Shown here: one piece after another, positions 47,651-59,762 of the stretch
Layout: each line of letters opens with the position of its first letter
How positions within the stretch are numbered: the first letter of the stretch is position 1
From: Daphnia pulex
Taxonomy: Eukaryota; Arthropoda; Branchiopoda; Diplostraca; Daphniidae
Assembly: GCF_021134715.1 (NCBI RefSeq)
Contig: NC_060027.1
Span: forward strand, 5,456,001 to 5,520,000
Length of the DNA: 64,000 nucleotides
Direction: 5' to 3'
Position numbers and translations under genes: made by a program
The notes under the pieces: model-generated
What the model was told of the DNA's origin: nothing
Seen by the model: the letters and a program-made list of their open reading frames with translations, nothing else
The model's database searches: none

Positions 47651-50600
47651 AATTTCTCCCACTCCATCACTGCCACTCGTTTGGTGATGGATGGATGGCT
47701 TATTGCGAATCCGTTGGACCAAAGTTAGTGAATATAATTCAATAATCGCTATATGCCTCACCCAGCACATAGCGTAGAGCGGCGCATGGCCGCCATGGCC
47801 ATAGCTATGGTTATTAAGTAGCTCGTTGGACTATATAATCCTATCCTCCACCAAGATTTGTTATATTTTACGTAACTTAAACTTTTAAACCTCCTTGTTA
47901 GTTTTTTTTTGCTCTCTTCGTTTATGATAACTAATAGTGGTTCGAAATGCACGCAATTCGTCCACCTGAATTTGTTACGCGATTTAGGTAAATTTTCTCC
48001 AGAATAAGAGGTTTACCTGCGCTCTTTTCACATCCTCAAAACAAATTTCGTGTTAAGCCGTCCATATGTTAGGATTCCAAGAACTGAGAGCAGACACAAC
48101 AGCCACTCTACCGCGTTGTCGGCGGGGGACAAGCCAACCAGCTGCTCAACAAGTCTCATAAAGAAGTGCAAATCGGTTATATTTTCCAGGTCAACCCAAA
48201 CCCGAATCCAGGAAAGGAATGGCCTCTTTTAAAAAGATATAGTGGGAAATCTATTGGCATAACCGCAATCGCAATTGATTGAAAAATAAAACTTTGACAA
48301 TATCTATGTGAAATCAATAGAAATGAATTGACCAGTTCTGCAGTACTTGGCAAAAAGAAGTTATTTATGCAAGATGCAAGCACACAAACACTAAATTTTT
48401 CATGAAAGAGTTAAATATGAAATAGTTAAATTTGCTATTTTTAATTTGATGTGGTTTTATTTTTTCGAAATTCAAAATGTAATGCAGACAGTTGTGTCTA
48501 ACTTGTCTATAACGTCGTAAGTAAACTTGAGGCTTAATGGCGATAGATTTAAAAAAGAAAGATTTGAAATAAAGAAAGAAATATTTTCAAATTTAATAAC
48601 AATAATTTCGATGCTACATCACTCAAACAAGTTGTAGGCATTTAGAGCATTATAAGTTAGGTGACGAAACTAAAAAATATTACTTTTAGAAGTTTTTTAT
48701 TACAAGATATCATTTGGGTTTACATTCCACTCTTCATACAATGATGTACTCCGAAAGTATTGCAATTTGCAACTGCGATGTGAATTTTTGGAAATTGTTT
48801 TAGGGCCAAGAAACAACTGAAGTGTAATTGCAACAAATCCATCGTAATGGTTCACATATTTGTTGATGTAAGTAAGTAACTTTTTTACTGCACAAAAGCC
48901 ACTTGCTTTAAAAGAATTTGGGTATTATACCATCTCTTTATTTTACGTATTACAAAATTTCATTTGGGGTGGAAACCACTTGAGAAATCCTTCTCAATTT
49001 AGAAGTGTGACAGGCAAGTTGTCTTGCCGAAACAACCGACATTTTTTCCTCCTGACTAAAGTTATCATTTCGAGGTGACTGCATGAGCATCTCAATTCCA
49101 ATATTTCTTTAAAATTCATCATCATGGTTTATTCTGGAATGTCACAGAAAACTTGAAAATAAATGGTTGCTTGAATTTTTTAAGTTGTTCGTCTACAAAA
49201 AATTTTGAAATTAAGACTTTGGAAATTTTTGAAAAACCTTCACGGTGAAGAAAAACTTGTTGGTGCCAAATAGTTTCCACAATCTCTTTGCAGTTACAAA
49301 TAAACCTTTAAAAAAAAGTAGGAACAATTCGAAGAACCAATTGCTGTTGCGTATAACTTTGAACGGTAAGTTTTAACCAACCTGGTAACAGAACACATGT
49401 TTTTAATCGTCGTCACAATCATTAACATTTATTTTTTATTTGTAGAAAAGAAAAAAACTTGCTAAAATATAAAATTCTTGTGATGATAATTTAGGCTTCG
49501 AGCATGGTGTTATACCAGATGATGTCGTATTGTTCTCAGAAAATGTGGGATTTTTAAACATCTAGGCCGTTGCTACATGAATGAAGAATGAGTGAATGCT
49601 GAATCACTGAGTATAACTATTTTCCAAGCGTTGATAAATCAATCTCACAATATAAATGGAATGAAATTTCCTCTGCAGAAAATTGTAGAAGAACTTGAAT
49701 GGTGTGTAATTTCTAAAGAAAAACTTTTGCGTTCAGTACTAATACAATTATTTTCATATTAGGCAAATTAGCCCATTACGCAGAATATTGGAAATTCTGC
49801 AGTCTGAACATTTAGTTAGAAAGAAATCACTGCTAATTGCTGGTCCATATTGTTAACTTTGTGAATTGGAAGTCTCGGGACTTGATACGTACACTGATTG
49901 TCATAGAAGTACCATACCTTGCTAACAGTGATTCTCATAAAAATTTAACTTGGCCTCCTGTGGTGGAAAAGACAAACAGGAAAGCTGTAATCTTAGCTTT
50001 CTTGTGTGCCAGATTATCTGGAACTAATGAACCTATTTATGCCTGCCTAAAAATCTGATAATATCGTTAGAACAATGCGAAGAGTGAGTGCAACATCTTT
50101 GAGAACCTTTGTACGGAATCTAACATTTTTGTTTCATTATAGGAACTCTGGTCTTTATGGTTATTTTAACATTCCTGGTTATCCAAAACCAATGCAAGTT
50201 GTGGGAAAATTTTGTTTTGTTCTAATTCTGAAAACTCCAATCCAATCACAATGTACAAAAAAATTACAGATAAAAACACACATAGAATTTACTTGTTGCT
50301 TGAATTAGTATTCAACCATTGCCAACCTGGGGCCGTATTCTGAACTTTTATTGAAACCCAATCCAGCTTAGGATTGGTAGTTCAATTCTAAGTATACTTC
50401 AATCTCTATTCTGAACAGATCTGGGTTCAATCCAAAGAATCACTGGATTCTAATTTTGACCCTTCCAATCTAATATTTATTAGGAAACATTTTCCTCCCT
50501 TTTCACACCTAATCATCCTTCAAAAGCCTGTTTGGCACACACAGGCAGTCGAACTTTTTGTTTGGCGTGTTGTTTACTTTAATGCAAAGTGAAAGTGAAA

Positions 50601-50853
50601 TTCCTGTGTGGCAATGTTTCAAGTGCCTTACATTTTAGTATGAAAACATATGGCGGAAGAGCCAATGTTTCCGAACTTAAAATCTATTAATTTGCGAATA
50701 AAGTGCTTTTCACCATGATTAAAAAAAAAACCATGATGAAAGCTTGTTATTCCGTCTATAAGAGGATTTTTTTTTGTTTTTCTTTGCGATAAACGTGAGT
50801 TATCATAAAAAAAGGGGAACACTTTGGTTCGTAAACCGCCGTGCTAAAAGCGC
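47651..50853. other. Stretch without a recognised gene
   Basis: This is probably the gag side of the Bel/Pao remnant up to about 48.3 kb (no zinc knuckle seen), then anonymous AT-rich DNA. An open stretch at about 49790-50060 (+) reads SLLIAGPY then LCELEVSGLDTYTD in one frame with a stop inside; it looks like a decayed coding segment of unknown family. At about 50331-50450 a GGCCGTATTCTGAAC block precedes an inverted pair around AATCCAGC/GGATTGG. Confidence 0.3.
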
Positions 50854-50874
50854 GGAAACACTCGTCGTGTTTCC
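50854..50874. repeat. Short perfect hairpin
   Basis: GGAAACAC (50854-50861) pairs exactly with GTGTTTCC (50867-50874) across a 5-nt loop, just upstream of the ATGTT microsatellite. No function is assigned. Confidence 0.5.
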
Positions 50875-50981
50875 AAACTTAGGGATGGGTACTGTACATG
50901 CAAGTGTTAGATAAGACAAATTTATAAACATTTGGGCTTGATGAGAAATAATCTAAAAAATTCTCTTTTTCAGAATTATAT

Positions 50982-51056
50982 TGTTATGTTATGTTATGTT
51001 ATGTTTCAATTTATATAGCGCCTTTTCCACTCGTTTCCAAGTGCTCAAAGGCGCTT
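50982..51056. repeat. ATGTT microsatellite followed by AGCGCC hairpin
   Basis: About five units of TTATG (50982-51006) are followed by TTATATAGCGCCTTTT. The AGCGCCTTT at 51017-51025 has an inverted partner AAAGGCGCT at 51047-51055. Microsatellite plus hairpin is a common end structure of some invertebrate repeats. Confidence 0.55.
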
Positions 51057-52117
51057 TTTTCCAGTTTATCAAGATGTGATACACATCACAGTATGTTTAA
51101 CGTCATGTTTCTTGAAAGCAATCAAGAAACTGTGTTGGCGTGCAGCCGCTATAGGGCGCTTCTAACAATTTTTATGACGGGTTCAGCAGGGATTAGCAGA
51201 TATTGGTCTGTTTTGTGTTAAAAAATATTGCCTCAGCAAGAAAACAACCAGATTTTGATGATAACATCGAAGAAGACAAATTGTTTGAATGCATGATGCC
51301 TAGGACAACAGTGCCTGGAACTTCCGTTCAAAAAGATGCTCGAGCTCGAAGCCTTAGCTTTAAAAATAGAAAAAAAAATGCTAACAATGTTTTTTGGAAG
51401 AAAATGACGACACATGATTATGAATCAATTTATCTCTGGTAATACCGTTTATGAGAATTTATTCTCTTTGTTGTCATGAACATGGAAAATCTAAGAAGCG
51501 AATATCCCCCATGATTTTCTGGACAGATTGCCATTGGTTGCCAATAAAATTTTGTTATTTTCCCTGTTCGCAAATGAAGCATCTTGAAAGGAGAGATTTC
51601 TTTCACGTAAATAATTTAACTGAGAGTCAAAAATGTTTATTTCTGTCGTGTTTTTTCACGTATAGTGGGTTTTAAATGGCCAATTGGGAATTGCCAAGAT
51701 GTAAACAGAAGAGGAAGAAGAAGTAAACAAAGCAGTGGAAGAACAACAGGTATAGCCGGGGAAATACATTCGGTTATTTTTTTCGTGAATTTCTCTTTAA
51801 ATTATTTTAAAAAAAATTCCACCCTAGCCTCCATATCACATAGTAGGTTGTGCAACGGGTGCCAAACTGCCTCCTTCTATATCTTCTGCCGTACCTAAAA
51901 CCAGGATGAAAGATGTACTCACTTTCCAATCTTGTTATTTAGCCTTTAACTTAGTTATCTGATTTCGTTTTTTCTTGAAAAAAAACCCGACACAATGAAA
52001 GAGCTTTATTCCTTTCTTCAACCGTCACGTTGGCCTTCCTATTTAGGTCACCTTGAAGGGTCAGAGAACTCGAACCCCCCCAGAACACGGATCTTTGCAA
52101 GGTCATATATCAGGTCT
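51057..52117. other. Stretch without a recognised gene
   Basis: Short open frames only (for example 51203-51442 and 51451-51675, +), with no motifs that I know. This precedes the densovirus-like copy. I looked for a terminal inverted repeat matching the far side at about 56.2 kb and did not find one by eye. Confidence 0.3.
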
Positions 52118-52150
52118 TATAAAAACCGACATGTCAGTTTCTCCCTCAGT
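52118..52150 (+). promoter_or_regulatory. Core promoter (TATA + initiator) ahead of the virus-like copy
   Basis: TATAAAA at 52118-52124 and the initiator TCAGT at 52146-52150 are spaced so that the initiator A is 30 nt from the TATA start. The first downstream ATG on this strand is 52196. This matches a typical arthropod or densovirus promoter layout. Confidence 0.5.
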
Positions 52151-52195
52151 CCTTTTCCAGCGTAGACAAGAATTGACCTGTGCTTTCGTGGCAAG

Positions 52196-53463
52196 ATGAA
52201 AAAACGTCAAACAAAAATTCTTATTTGTGACATGGATGTTTTACGTATAGTGTAAGCCTTGATAATTATTATCACAAGTTAGAATCTGTTGCTCCTTACG
52301 ATGCAAAATCAGCATTTATTCAACGCATTGCAATCGAACTCGTGTCAGTCGTACGCAGAGCCCCTTTTTCAGAAGTTTTCTGCATCGCATTCCATATATA
52401 CGAATACGACAAACGTATTTCAGATGGACTTAAACGACAGCCTTACATTCACGTTTTCTGGTATTCCAGAGACTACAAGGTCAAAAAAAAATTTCTAAAA
52501 AATTTCTTCTGTTTTAGGAAGTTTCCAGGTAAGCAATAAAAGCATTTCATTGTTAATATGTAATTAAATGCTTGTGTTGTTTGCAGGTCACTGGACTTTC
52601 AGCAGATGTACCGACTCACATGGGTGCTGAAAATATCTACATCGCGGAAGGGGACGCGGGATTCATCAAGAAAACATGGTGTTATTATCGAAACTCATAA
52701 CCTGTCAAACCTGATAACAGTAAATGTAAGAGCACGAACAAAATGTCATATTGTCCTAGACCTTCACATGCCGCTACCACAGGGATCTCTAATGATGAGA
52801 TTCAGTCCCAAATTTTAACAGCTACTGAGTCAGAAGTTGCAGGATCAGCAGGTGGTTTGGCAACAATATCCGCAGGTAGAAGAATTGCAAACGAGTCAGG
52901 CAAAATAGACGTCTCAGGGTTACGACAGTGGATTACAGCGAAACCGGAGTTATGCCAGGAATTCCAACCGTTATTACATTCAATAAAGTTCAAGGAAGTA
53001 GTTGAAGAAGCAATCGGACTTGTAAATGAAGATTTCAGATGATCTAATTGGGAAACATGATTAAAAAGAAATAAAGATCATTGTAAATACGATAATTCAT
53101 ATTACGACGTACACGTAGACACTTCAGTAATTTGGCTAAAACATTTTAACATTTCATGGTATAGATAAAATACGATTCTTTGAAGAATTAAAAGCAGTAG
53201 TGGATAAATCAGTAATTAAAATTAACAAATTATGGTTTTATAGGCCATCAAACGATGGAAAAAGTTAATTTTCCAATAGCATTGTAGAATCATCTAGATT
53301 CTATTGTGATATCATGGATTTTGACGAAAAAACTTCTTTTCCATTGAATGATGCACCTGTTAAACGATTAATATTGATTTATGAACCAGATATTGGAGAA
53401 CTTAGAATAGAATTTGTTGAAAATATTATGGAAGGACAAACCATAGCAAGTAATAGTAATTAA
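52196..53463 (+). pseudogene. Densovirus-like replication protein (NS1-type) remnant
   Basis: The reading runs on + through several frames: a short start at 52196, an open stretch 52258-52539 containing a single-His HUH-like spot (PYIHVFWY), 52743-53042, and 53170-53463. The last part carries a superfamily 3 helicase-like P-loop (NDGKS at 53251-53265), followed at once by an in-frame TAA (53266). About 110 nt later a Walker-B-like hydrophobic strand with an acidic end follows (LILIYEPD). Parvovirus NS1 proteins combine an HUH nickase and an SF3 helicase and act in viral DNA replication. The copy is shorter than a normal NS1 (>500 aa) and has at least one internal stop and several frame changes, so it is dead. 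It converges on the capsid-like remnant on -, the ambisense layout of ambidensoviruses. The call rests on motifs and layout and is moderate. Confidence 0.45.
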
Positions 53464-53849
53464 TGTAAAAAATAAAAAAGGGGGTTACTTTACCACGAAC
53501 CCCTTTAGTATTTTGCTAAAACAAAGCATTATATCACTATTGCATGCAAGAAGCAACAGTTATTAAGAACCGTTGCTACATGTTTTCGTTTTTTACTTGT
53601 GATGAATTCATCGATTGTAAACAAAATTACATCCATTGCTATAAATAAAAATTTTTTATAATCAGCCAACTGACTTGACAAAACAATTACTAAATTCGGT
53701 AATTTTTCATAGAAATTGGAAAAGTGAGATGTTTACCATCAGCTTTCTGATTTATATTTTTTAAAATCACTTTTGTATGGCCCGTTATGAGTCAAGCTAA
53801 ATTTGCCACTCCACATTTCACTCATAGTATGATATCTAAGTCCTACAAA

Positions 53850-56200
53850 TTAAATATTAGCTACTTGTTGTGGAGTATAAGTAGCGTCTGCATCTTGCCA
53901 AGTAACAAATCATCAAAACAAAATTCTTTTCTTGGGTTTTTACGTGGTATGGCCAACCCATAATGGGAAATGTAAGTGGTCTTTCGGTTAAAGCTTGGTC
54001 TTGCATAGATTCGTAAAGACGGCCACCATTACAATTGGTACCATCAATTCCATCCATGTCTGTAGATAACTTATTTAATTATGGAAAAATTTTTCTTGGG
54101 GCATTAACATTAAAATTACTCTTTTTTTGACCAACACGCACTTTTCTGCGATCATAATCAGATTCATTAAAAATGATACTGGTGTCCAACCTTCAGCTGT
54201 ATCCATTCCAACGCCTGCAGTAATTGGCCCAATTTGATTTTTAGCGTCGTATATCCAATTATAATCTCTTTCTCTGTCATATATTTTCCACATAATGTTT
54301 TGATCAATGTTATTTAGGCCAGGTCCACCATCAGTATACGCTAACCTTGTTCCATTGATTGTTTGATTTCCTTGTGTTGATGTGCATGAATTCGAATTGA
54401 ACCACCTCAAAATTTACATTTGTTCTTAGTAATTTTATCCAAATCACATTTTCCTTTGTTATCTAAACACATTGCAGGTATACCTAACGAATACATTGGG
54501 CAGCAACCCTTTTTGCGTAAATAAATCTATCTAACTTATTTTAACCTCCATCCGCTGTAGATTCTACAATTCCAGTACGTTTTGCCCATTGTCCTTCAAA
54601 TATAGAATCACCAACCGACCAATTCAATAGATGAAAATCACGAATAATAACATGATGTTATATTTCTGGTGCGTTCCTGGTGGATGACAGCCGAAGCTAC
54701 GCTTTCCTGGCCTTCACTTTAGACCGGGGGCATACTGTAGGCCCTTTCATATAGTCTATTGACCGGCAATATGAAGCCCGAGGTGCAGAGAACTCGTATG
54801 CTTCGGCTGTCATCCGCCAAGAACGCGAGGGAGAGTGAAAAAAAATGGCGACTAGGCTGGGTGGGAAACTTGTCAAAATTACACTTTACTAGATTGGGAA
54901 TAACTCGGCCAATCTAATCCATAATGTAAATTCCTTTTGGATTCGTATTGAGGGATGAACGATCAAACTTTTAGGAGAATTTGTTTTTTTTAAAGGTTAG
55001 CATTTACCCATAAAGCGATACCAAAGACCCCCCAAAATTGTTTGAAAAAACCCAAACTTTAACATTAAATATCTCCCGAAAGGCAGAGAATATTTAAATT
55101 CTGCAAAAACAGGTGAATCCGAAGTAGAAAACTGGATATGCCTGAATTATTTCAGATTTTTAGGTCCCATAGCGGAATGGGAAAAAAAGTGGGGTCCATG
55201 GATTTGGTGCACTTGAGTGGTGGATTGCTTGTTAAAGTGAAATAAGACTCCTTGTTGGCCTAAGATCAATAGAAATACAACCTACCAATTGCATTTCTTT
55301 GGAAGACTTTAAAGAATCTGGAGTTGAATTAGTTCTTCTTGTTGTTGTTGCAGCTCCTGCTGGTGCTGCAGCAGCGGCAGTAGAAGCTGCCGCTTGATTA
55401 TTTCTTTGATTTTCACTCATTTCCTCAGATCTTTGTCTGTCTCTAGCACTCGATAGAGCTTCTTCTCCTACACGGCTGGCTGTCTCGGGGCTTGCAGGAC
55501 GAATAACCTCTTCTTCATCGGGTCCACGAGTTACTTCATCAGGATCAACATTTTCAACATATTCTGTCAACCGTGGTTTTTTTCCTCGTATTCTTCCTCA
55601 GTATTATCTGTTCTTGAATTTTTTTAACCATTCTACCAGGTTCAAGTGGTTGCTTTGCTATTAACTGTTTTGCTGCAGCCTCTGCTTCTTCTGAATTTCT
55701 ATGGATTGTCTTGATGGATCTTCTAATGTGGACCAGAAAGAGTAAACAGGTTTCCAATTCATTCCTTTTTTTATGATCCCTTGATTCATAACTTTTATGG
55801 ATTGTATATGGGACATTTGGGACATCGTATTAGGATTTTGACTTCAAGACCGTAGCACATCAGGTACACGTGATCGTGAACGAAATAAATTGGCTAAATT
55901 TTGCCATCGTCTCCGTGATAATTTATAATAAACGTACCAGCCGATTTAATATATTGAAACATAAACATTCCTGGTACCCATTTCTCTATTAAAGTTTCAC
56001 CTTCATATGTTTTGTATTCTTTAAAAGCAAGATATCTTACATCTTCCTGGCCTGTAGCTTGGTGTTTTTTTCACCATTCCTTAACGTCATCAAATGTGTC
56101 TATGGCATCGTTAACAGAAACTTTGTCTCTGTATTCTTTTCTATTTAATCTTGTCTGAGAAAATGTTTTATTCTATTTAAAATTCCCTAAATTAAAGGTA
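53850..56200 (-). pseudogene. Densovirus-like capsid remnant, interrupted by a repeat insertion
   Basis: The minus strand shows several protein-like stretches in series. About 56180-55900 is an Asp/Glu- and aromatic-rich start. About 55860-55570 holds a basic then Gln-rich part. 55570-55270 is open and acidic, then Ala/Gly/Thr-rich. After a gap, 54410-54075 and 54057-53850 are aromatic- and Asn/Gly/Thr-rich, with a peptide WIYDAKNQIGP and near the end a WQDADATYTP segment. This jelly-roll-like composition, size (~2.3 kb including the insert) and convergent orientation to the replication remnant fit a densovirus capsid gene. I could not confirm a phospholipase A2 motif. Multiple stops and frame changes, plus the foreign block at about 54650-55230, make it inactive. 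Another origin is possible. Confidence 0.4.
54671..54826. repeat. 156-bp MITE with 26-bp inverted ends, inside the capsid remnant
   Basis: Bases 54671-54696 are the reverse complement of 54801-54826 with two mismatches (core GGATGACAGCCGAAG / CTTCGGCTGTCATCC). The surrounding block up to about 55230 also lacks the protein-like character of the sequence on either side, so the whole 54650-55230 block is probably inserted DNA. Confidence 0.7.
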
Positions 56201-56242
56201 TCATCTTTTGTTTTTCGAAATATTTTATTAGTTTTATTAGTT

Positions 56243-56930
56243 TGTACGATTATTGGTTTGTGGATCGCAAGCAGTGTTTGATGAATGGTTCATCAAACTA
56301 CATCTGAAAAATTACAAATTATTCTCTCTTACCTGGGAAATCTTATTTGTTATTTAACATACTTTTCATAAAGATTTATACATAAATAAACATACTTTTC
56401 ACACTTCTGACAAGTTCTCCGAGTTTTCTGCAATAATTTCCAACATTTTTATAAATTCAAAAAGCCTTTTCTAATTATTAAATATCTTGGGATTGAGAAC
56501 TTGGGGTTCAAAAAGTCGAAAGATTTGCAAGTTTTTTAAATTTGTAATTGAAGGTTGCCGGTATGATTACCGGTATGATTACCGGTATGATTACCTCCTG
56601 TCTCACCCATGTATGGTATGGTCAGAACAGCCATTTGACACCAAAGAAATTATCATTAAATTTATTTTAAATGAACTTTGTTTATATCAAAGTAGTTAAT
56701 TGATGTATAAAACCTTGGAAAAAAAGTTAACCGGAAAATTTAAAAAATCGTAATTTTAAATACTGGATTTATTTTTCAAAATGCTTGTAACTATAATTAA
56801 GTGTGGTTCTAGCCGTTTCCAGTTTCTTTCTAGTTAGAAAAGCATCAGCACACCAAGCTGCTGCAAAATGTTTATCACAAATACAGATCGTTGGGCATTT
56901 TTTTAAATTAGCCTTTATAGAGTTCTGAAC
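56243..56930. repeat. Dispersed repeat, direct copy of 29960-30600
   Basis: Same order of segments as at 30 kb: GGTTTGTGGATCGCAAGCAG, the ACTTGGGGTTCAAAAAGTCG block, three or more GATTACCGGTAT units (56560-56595), the CATTTGACACCAAAGAAATT block, and CAGCACACCAAGCTGCTGCA. On the minus strand, 56972-56769 is open and reads KKCPTICICDKHFAAAWCAD, a Cys/His-containing peptide from a possible former zinc-binding protein. Confidence 0.75.
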
Positions 56931-57061
56931 GTTTTGTAAGGGTTTAGTTGGATATTTCAAATAAAAATGCACAAAATTTCGTTTGATACTGATTGAAAGA
57001 AAAATGCAGAAAGAACAATTCCTGAGAATCCTAAGTTTAACACATTACTCATTAAAAAAAA

Positions 57062-57770
57062 TTATTTCGTGTATACCGTATGCCCATTAGGGAATGAATA
57101 ATTAGGTATTATATAATGTAGTTTATTCAATATATATATAAGGTACGAACCGTATGCTGAACTATATGCTTTATGTGCCAGGAATAAAGCAGAATCCAGT
57201 TCGGTTTCATTCAAGTTCACACTCTCATTATCTTCGGGGGAGTAATCACTATCTGTAGCAAAACCGTCGGACAATAAGTCATCTTCATCCAAGATTTCTT
57301 GATCCTCTTCTAAAGGTATGAATGTTAAAGAATATCCTCAATATTATCATGGATTTGTTATACCAGGACAATCAGGACATCTTATGAAAATGGAAGAATA
57401 ATTTTTTTGTTCTTCAATATATGCATTGTTTATGTTTGAAATTGAAGAAAAAATTAATTATTTGTGTTGAGATTTTAAATTTAAGTGGCATACTAAATCT
57501 TACCACACACAAAAGAACCATTATAAAAATTTTCACTTTCTGGAAACTTCTGTTCGCTGTCAGTTTCTGCAAATAAAACTAAGGTAATTGTTTCAAGCAA
57601 AACTTAAAGTTTGACATTTTTTTAAGGTTTTAAAGTACGATTTACCAGATTCATCTTTCATCTGACCTCTACATCTTCAATTTATTATCTTCCAAACTCC
57701 TTTTCTTCAAGTTTCGCCTTCCGATTTTGTCACTTGATTTAAAAATGAAGAAACAATGATTTTCAGAGAG
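57062..57770 (-). pseudogene. Acidic exon set of an unrecognised small gene
   Basis: Exon-like pieces on the minus strand. One lies at about 57770-57655, Lys/Arg-rich (KIGRRNLKKRSLED, interrupted by a TAG). One lies at about 57568-57505 (ETDSEQKFPESENFYNGSF). The largest, about 57315-57150, begins after an AG acceptor and reads EEDQEILDEDDLLSDGFA, then DSDYSPEDNESVNLNETE and LAHKAYSSAYG. The basic piece resembles + strand sequence at about 59985-60030. This belongs to the acidic/basic gene family found repeatedly in the right end of the window. No known domain. Confidence 0.4.
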
Positions 57771-57859
57771 ATTTTTAATTGTGAATCTTTCGTTATTTTG
57801 TACCAACTTTTGTGTAATCATGCTCAAGTAATGTTATCAAGTTTATTTCTAACAATATA

Positions 57860-58075
57860 AGACGTATGATCTATTTTTTGCTCAAAAAACCATTTTTGTG
57901 TGTAACACATTGCATATTGGGATACCGGAAATTTTAGAATCAGTCCAGCTAATACATTTCATCAACTAACCCTCCCCCTAATTATTTCAAAAGAATAGGG
58001 AGACAAACTATTTTTTTTGAATAAATAATTTATTTTCAGGTAGCGTGTTATTTTACAAGATACTGATGTATCTTG
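57860..58075. repeat. Inverted copy of 30610-30800
   Basis: Reverse-complement match to the stretch next to the THAP gene (from ATGATCTATTTTTTGCTC to GCGTGTTATTTTACAAGA). The copies are diverged by substitutions and small indels. Confidence 0.7.
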
Positions 58076-58739
58076 TCCAGAAAATTGAAAGTCAAAAGGC
58101 AAATATAAATAGATTGGAAATAAGTAAATTGTTAAAGTGCCCATGGTACGTCTAGTGGTTAGGGCGTCAACAAAGTAGGATGCTTGAACTATAAACAATA
58201 TGATGCATGGGATAGTGACAAAGTGATCATTGAGTTCCCCCTAATGATAAGTGGGACACGGTTTGTAATATAGATACGAGTTATAAAACCAGTGTGCTTC
58301 TTTATAAGCGAACCCGTTGGAAGTGAAACGGTTGTTGAAAAGGCCCCATAAAGTGGAAGTCTTCCAACGAATCGAAGGAGCAAGAGCTTGTCTTCGCATC
58401 CATCATCACATTATTGAAACTGAACTTCTCATCTAAAATATTCGATTGTTTTTATGTTTATTATTATCCTATTATCTAAATTTCTTCAAGAATATGGGAT
58501 GTATACGATAATTTCTGAAAGTATACCCATCAAGGTTCCTTGTCAGTGGTTCAAATCCTTGAATTCGTTATTTTTTTAATCGTAGACTTAATTATAACCA
58601 TTTTAATTCGATTCCTGAGACATTAATAGGCTAAAAATAAAACATTTAGGTTTTTTGGGTAAAAAAATCAATAAATAGATAAGCTGAATCAGCAGCAGAG
58701 TGCAACATTGATTACTTTGTGTATTTACAAATGATGAAT

Positions 58740-59118
58740 GCGAAGCTTACTGCAAAAGGTTTGAAAATGAATCATCAGACTCTGGGGATGATTCTAAAAA
58801 CAATGATCATCCCATCAAAGGTACACCTGTAAAATATTTTTTTTTTAAATAAAAGAAACAAGGAATAATTAACTTAAAAAAACAATGCAGATTCTCAAGA
58901 AAAGGAAGAGGTGGTTGACTGGTAAAGGAAGATGGGGTCAGCATCACAGAAGAGAGCCAAAAGGATTAAGTGGGAGAAGAAACATTTGGATAAAGTTAAT
59001 CATCCAGCCAAAAACGCACCCAGTCCAGCCAAAACTTCAGAGGACTTTGAGGAAAGTGAGTTATGCAACAGCTTCTCGGATAATTGCAGCACGAGCGAGG
59101 AGGAAGAAGAACAATAAA
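58740..59118 (+). pseudogene. Tandem family copy 1: acidic/basic small protein gene with one stop
   Basis: Two exon-like parts: about 58740-58820 (DECEAYC... ending in NDHPIK) and about 58888-59118. The second opens SQEKEEVVDW, meets an in-frame TAA (58933-58935), and then is open as KRAKRIKWEKKHLDKV, SPAKTSEDFEESELC, ending NSFSDNCSTSEEEEEQ and TAA at 59116. The Lys/Arg-rich core and acidic Ser-rich tail suggest a nuclear disordered protein. Family unknown. Confidence 0.5.
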
Positions 59119-59244
59119 ATTGAAAAAAACAAAACAAAACAAACAAAAAAGGAGAATTTTTTCTCTTTTTTTGTTTGTTGAGCCCTACCTTATAAATATT
59201 TTGAATAAGCTACTTTATATAAGACCAATTTACTTTGTGTAATT

Positions 59245-59636
59245 ACAGAAGATGAATGTGAAGCGTACTGCATAAAGTCTGAAATGGAATCACCAGACTC
59301 TGTTGATCCTAAAAACAACGATATTCCAATCAAAGGTATACCAGTAAAATATTTGAAAAAATTAAAAGCAACAAGAAATAATTAATTAACCAAACCAATG
59401 CAGATTTTCAAGAGAAAGAAGTGGTGGTTGACTGGAAGAGGAAAATGAGGTCAGCAACACAGAAGAAGGCAAAAAGGGCTAAGTGGTAAAAGAAACATTC
59501 CGATAAACTTAATCATCCAGCTACTAGCCCGCCCAGTCCAGCCACAACTTCAGAGGACTTTGGGGAAAAAAATTTATGCGAAAGCTTCTCGGATAATTGC
59601 AGCACGCGCGAGGAGGAAGAAGAACAATATAATTGA
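59245..59636 (+). pseudogene. Tandem family copy 2
   Basis: About 515 bp downstream of copy 1 and clearly homologous. Exon 1 (about 59249-59334) is preceded by a TTACAG acceptor and reads EDECEAYCIKSEMESPDS. Exon 2 starts at about 59403 (DFQEKEVVVDWKRKM) and is open through the site of copy 1's stop, but has its own TAA after KRAKW at about 59488. The tail (ESFSDNCSTREEEEEQ) is conserved. Confidence 0.5.
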
Positions 59637-59762
59637 AAAAGCCAAACATAACACAAAAATAAGAGAAAAAAACGTTCAAATTCCCGATTCAATCTTTTAG
59701 ATTTCTGTACTGGTGTTCGTTATATTGTCAAACTTCCTCCAGTTATTGTTTACTTACATATT

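Noticed and set aside
58150..58556. A-box-like TCTAGTGGTTAGGGCG and a GGTTCAAATCC B-box-like match
   Set aside because: They are about 390 bp apart, far beyond tRNA spacing, and no cloverleaf forms; at most a decayed tRNA-derived repeat.
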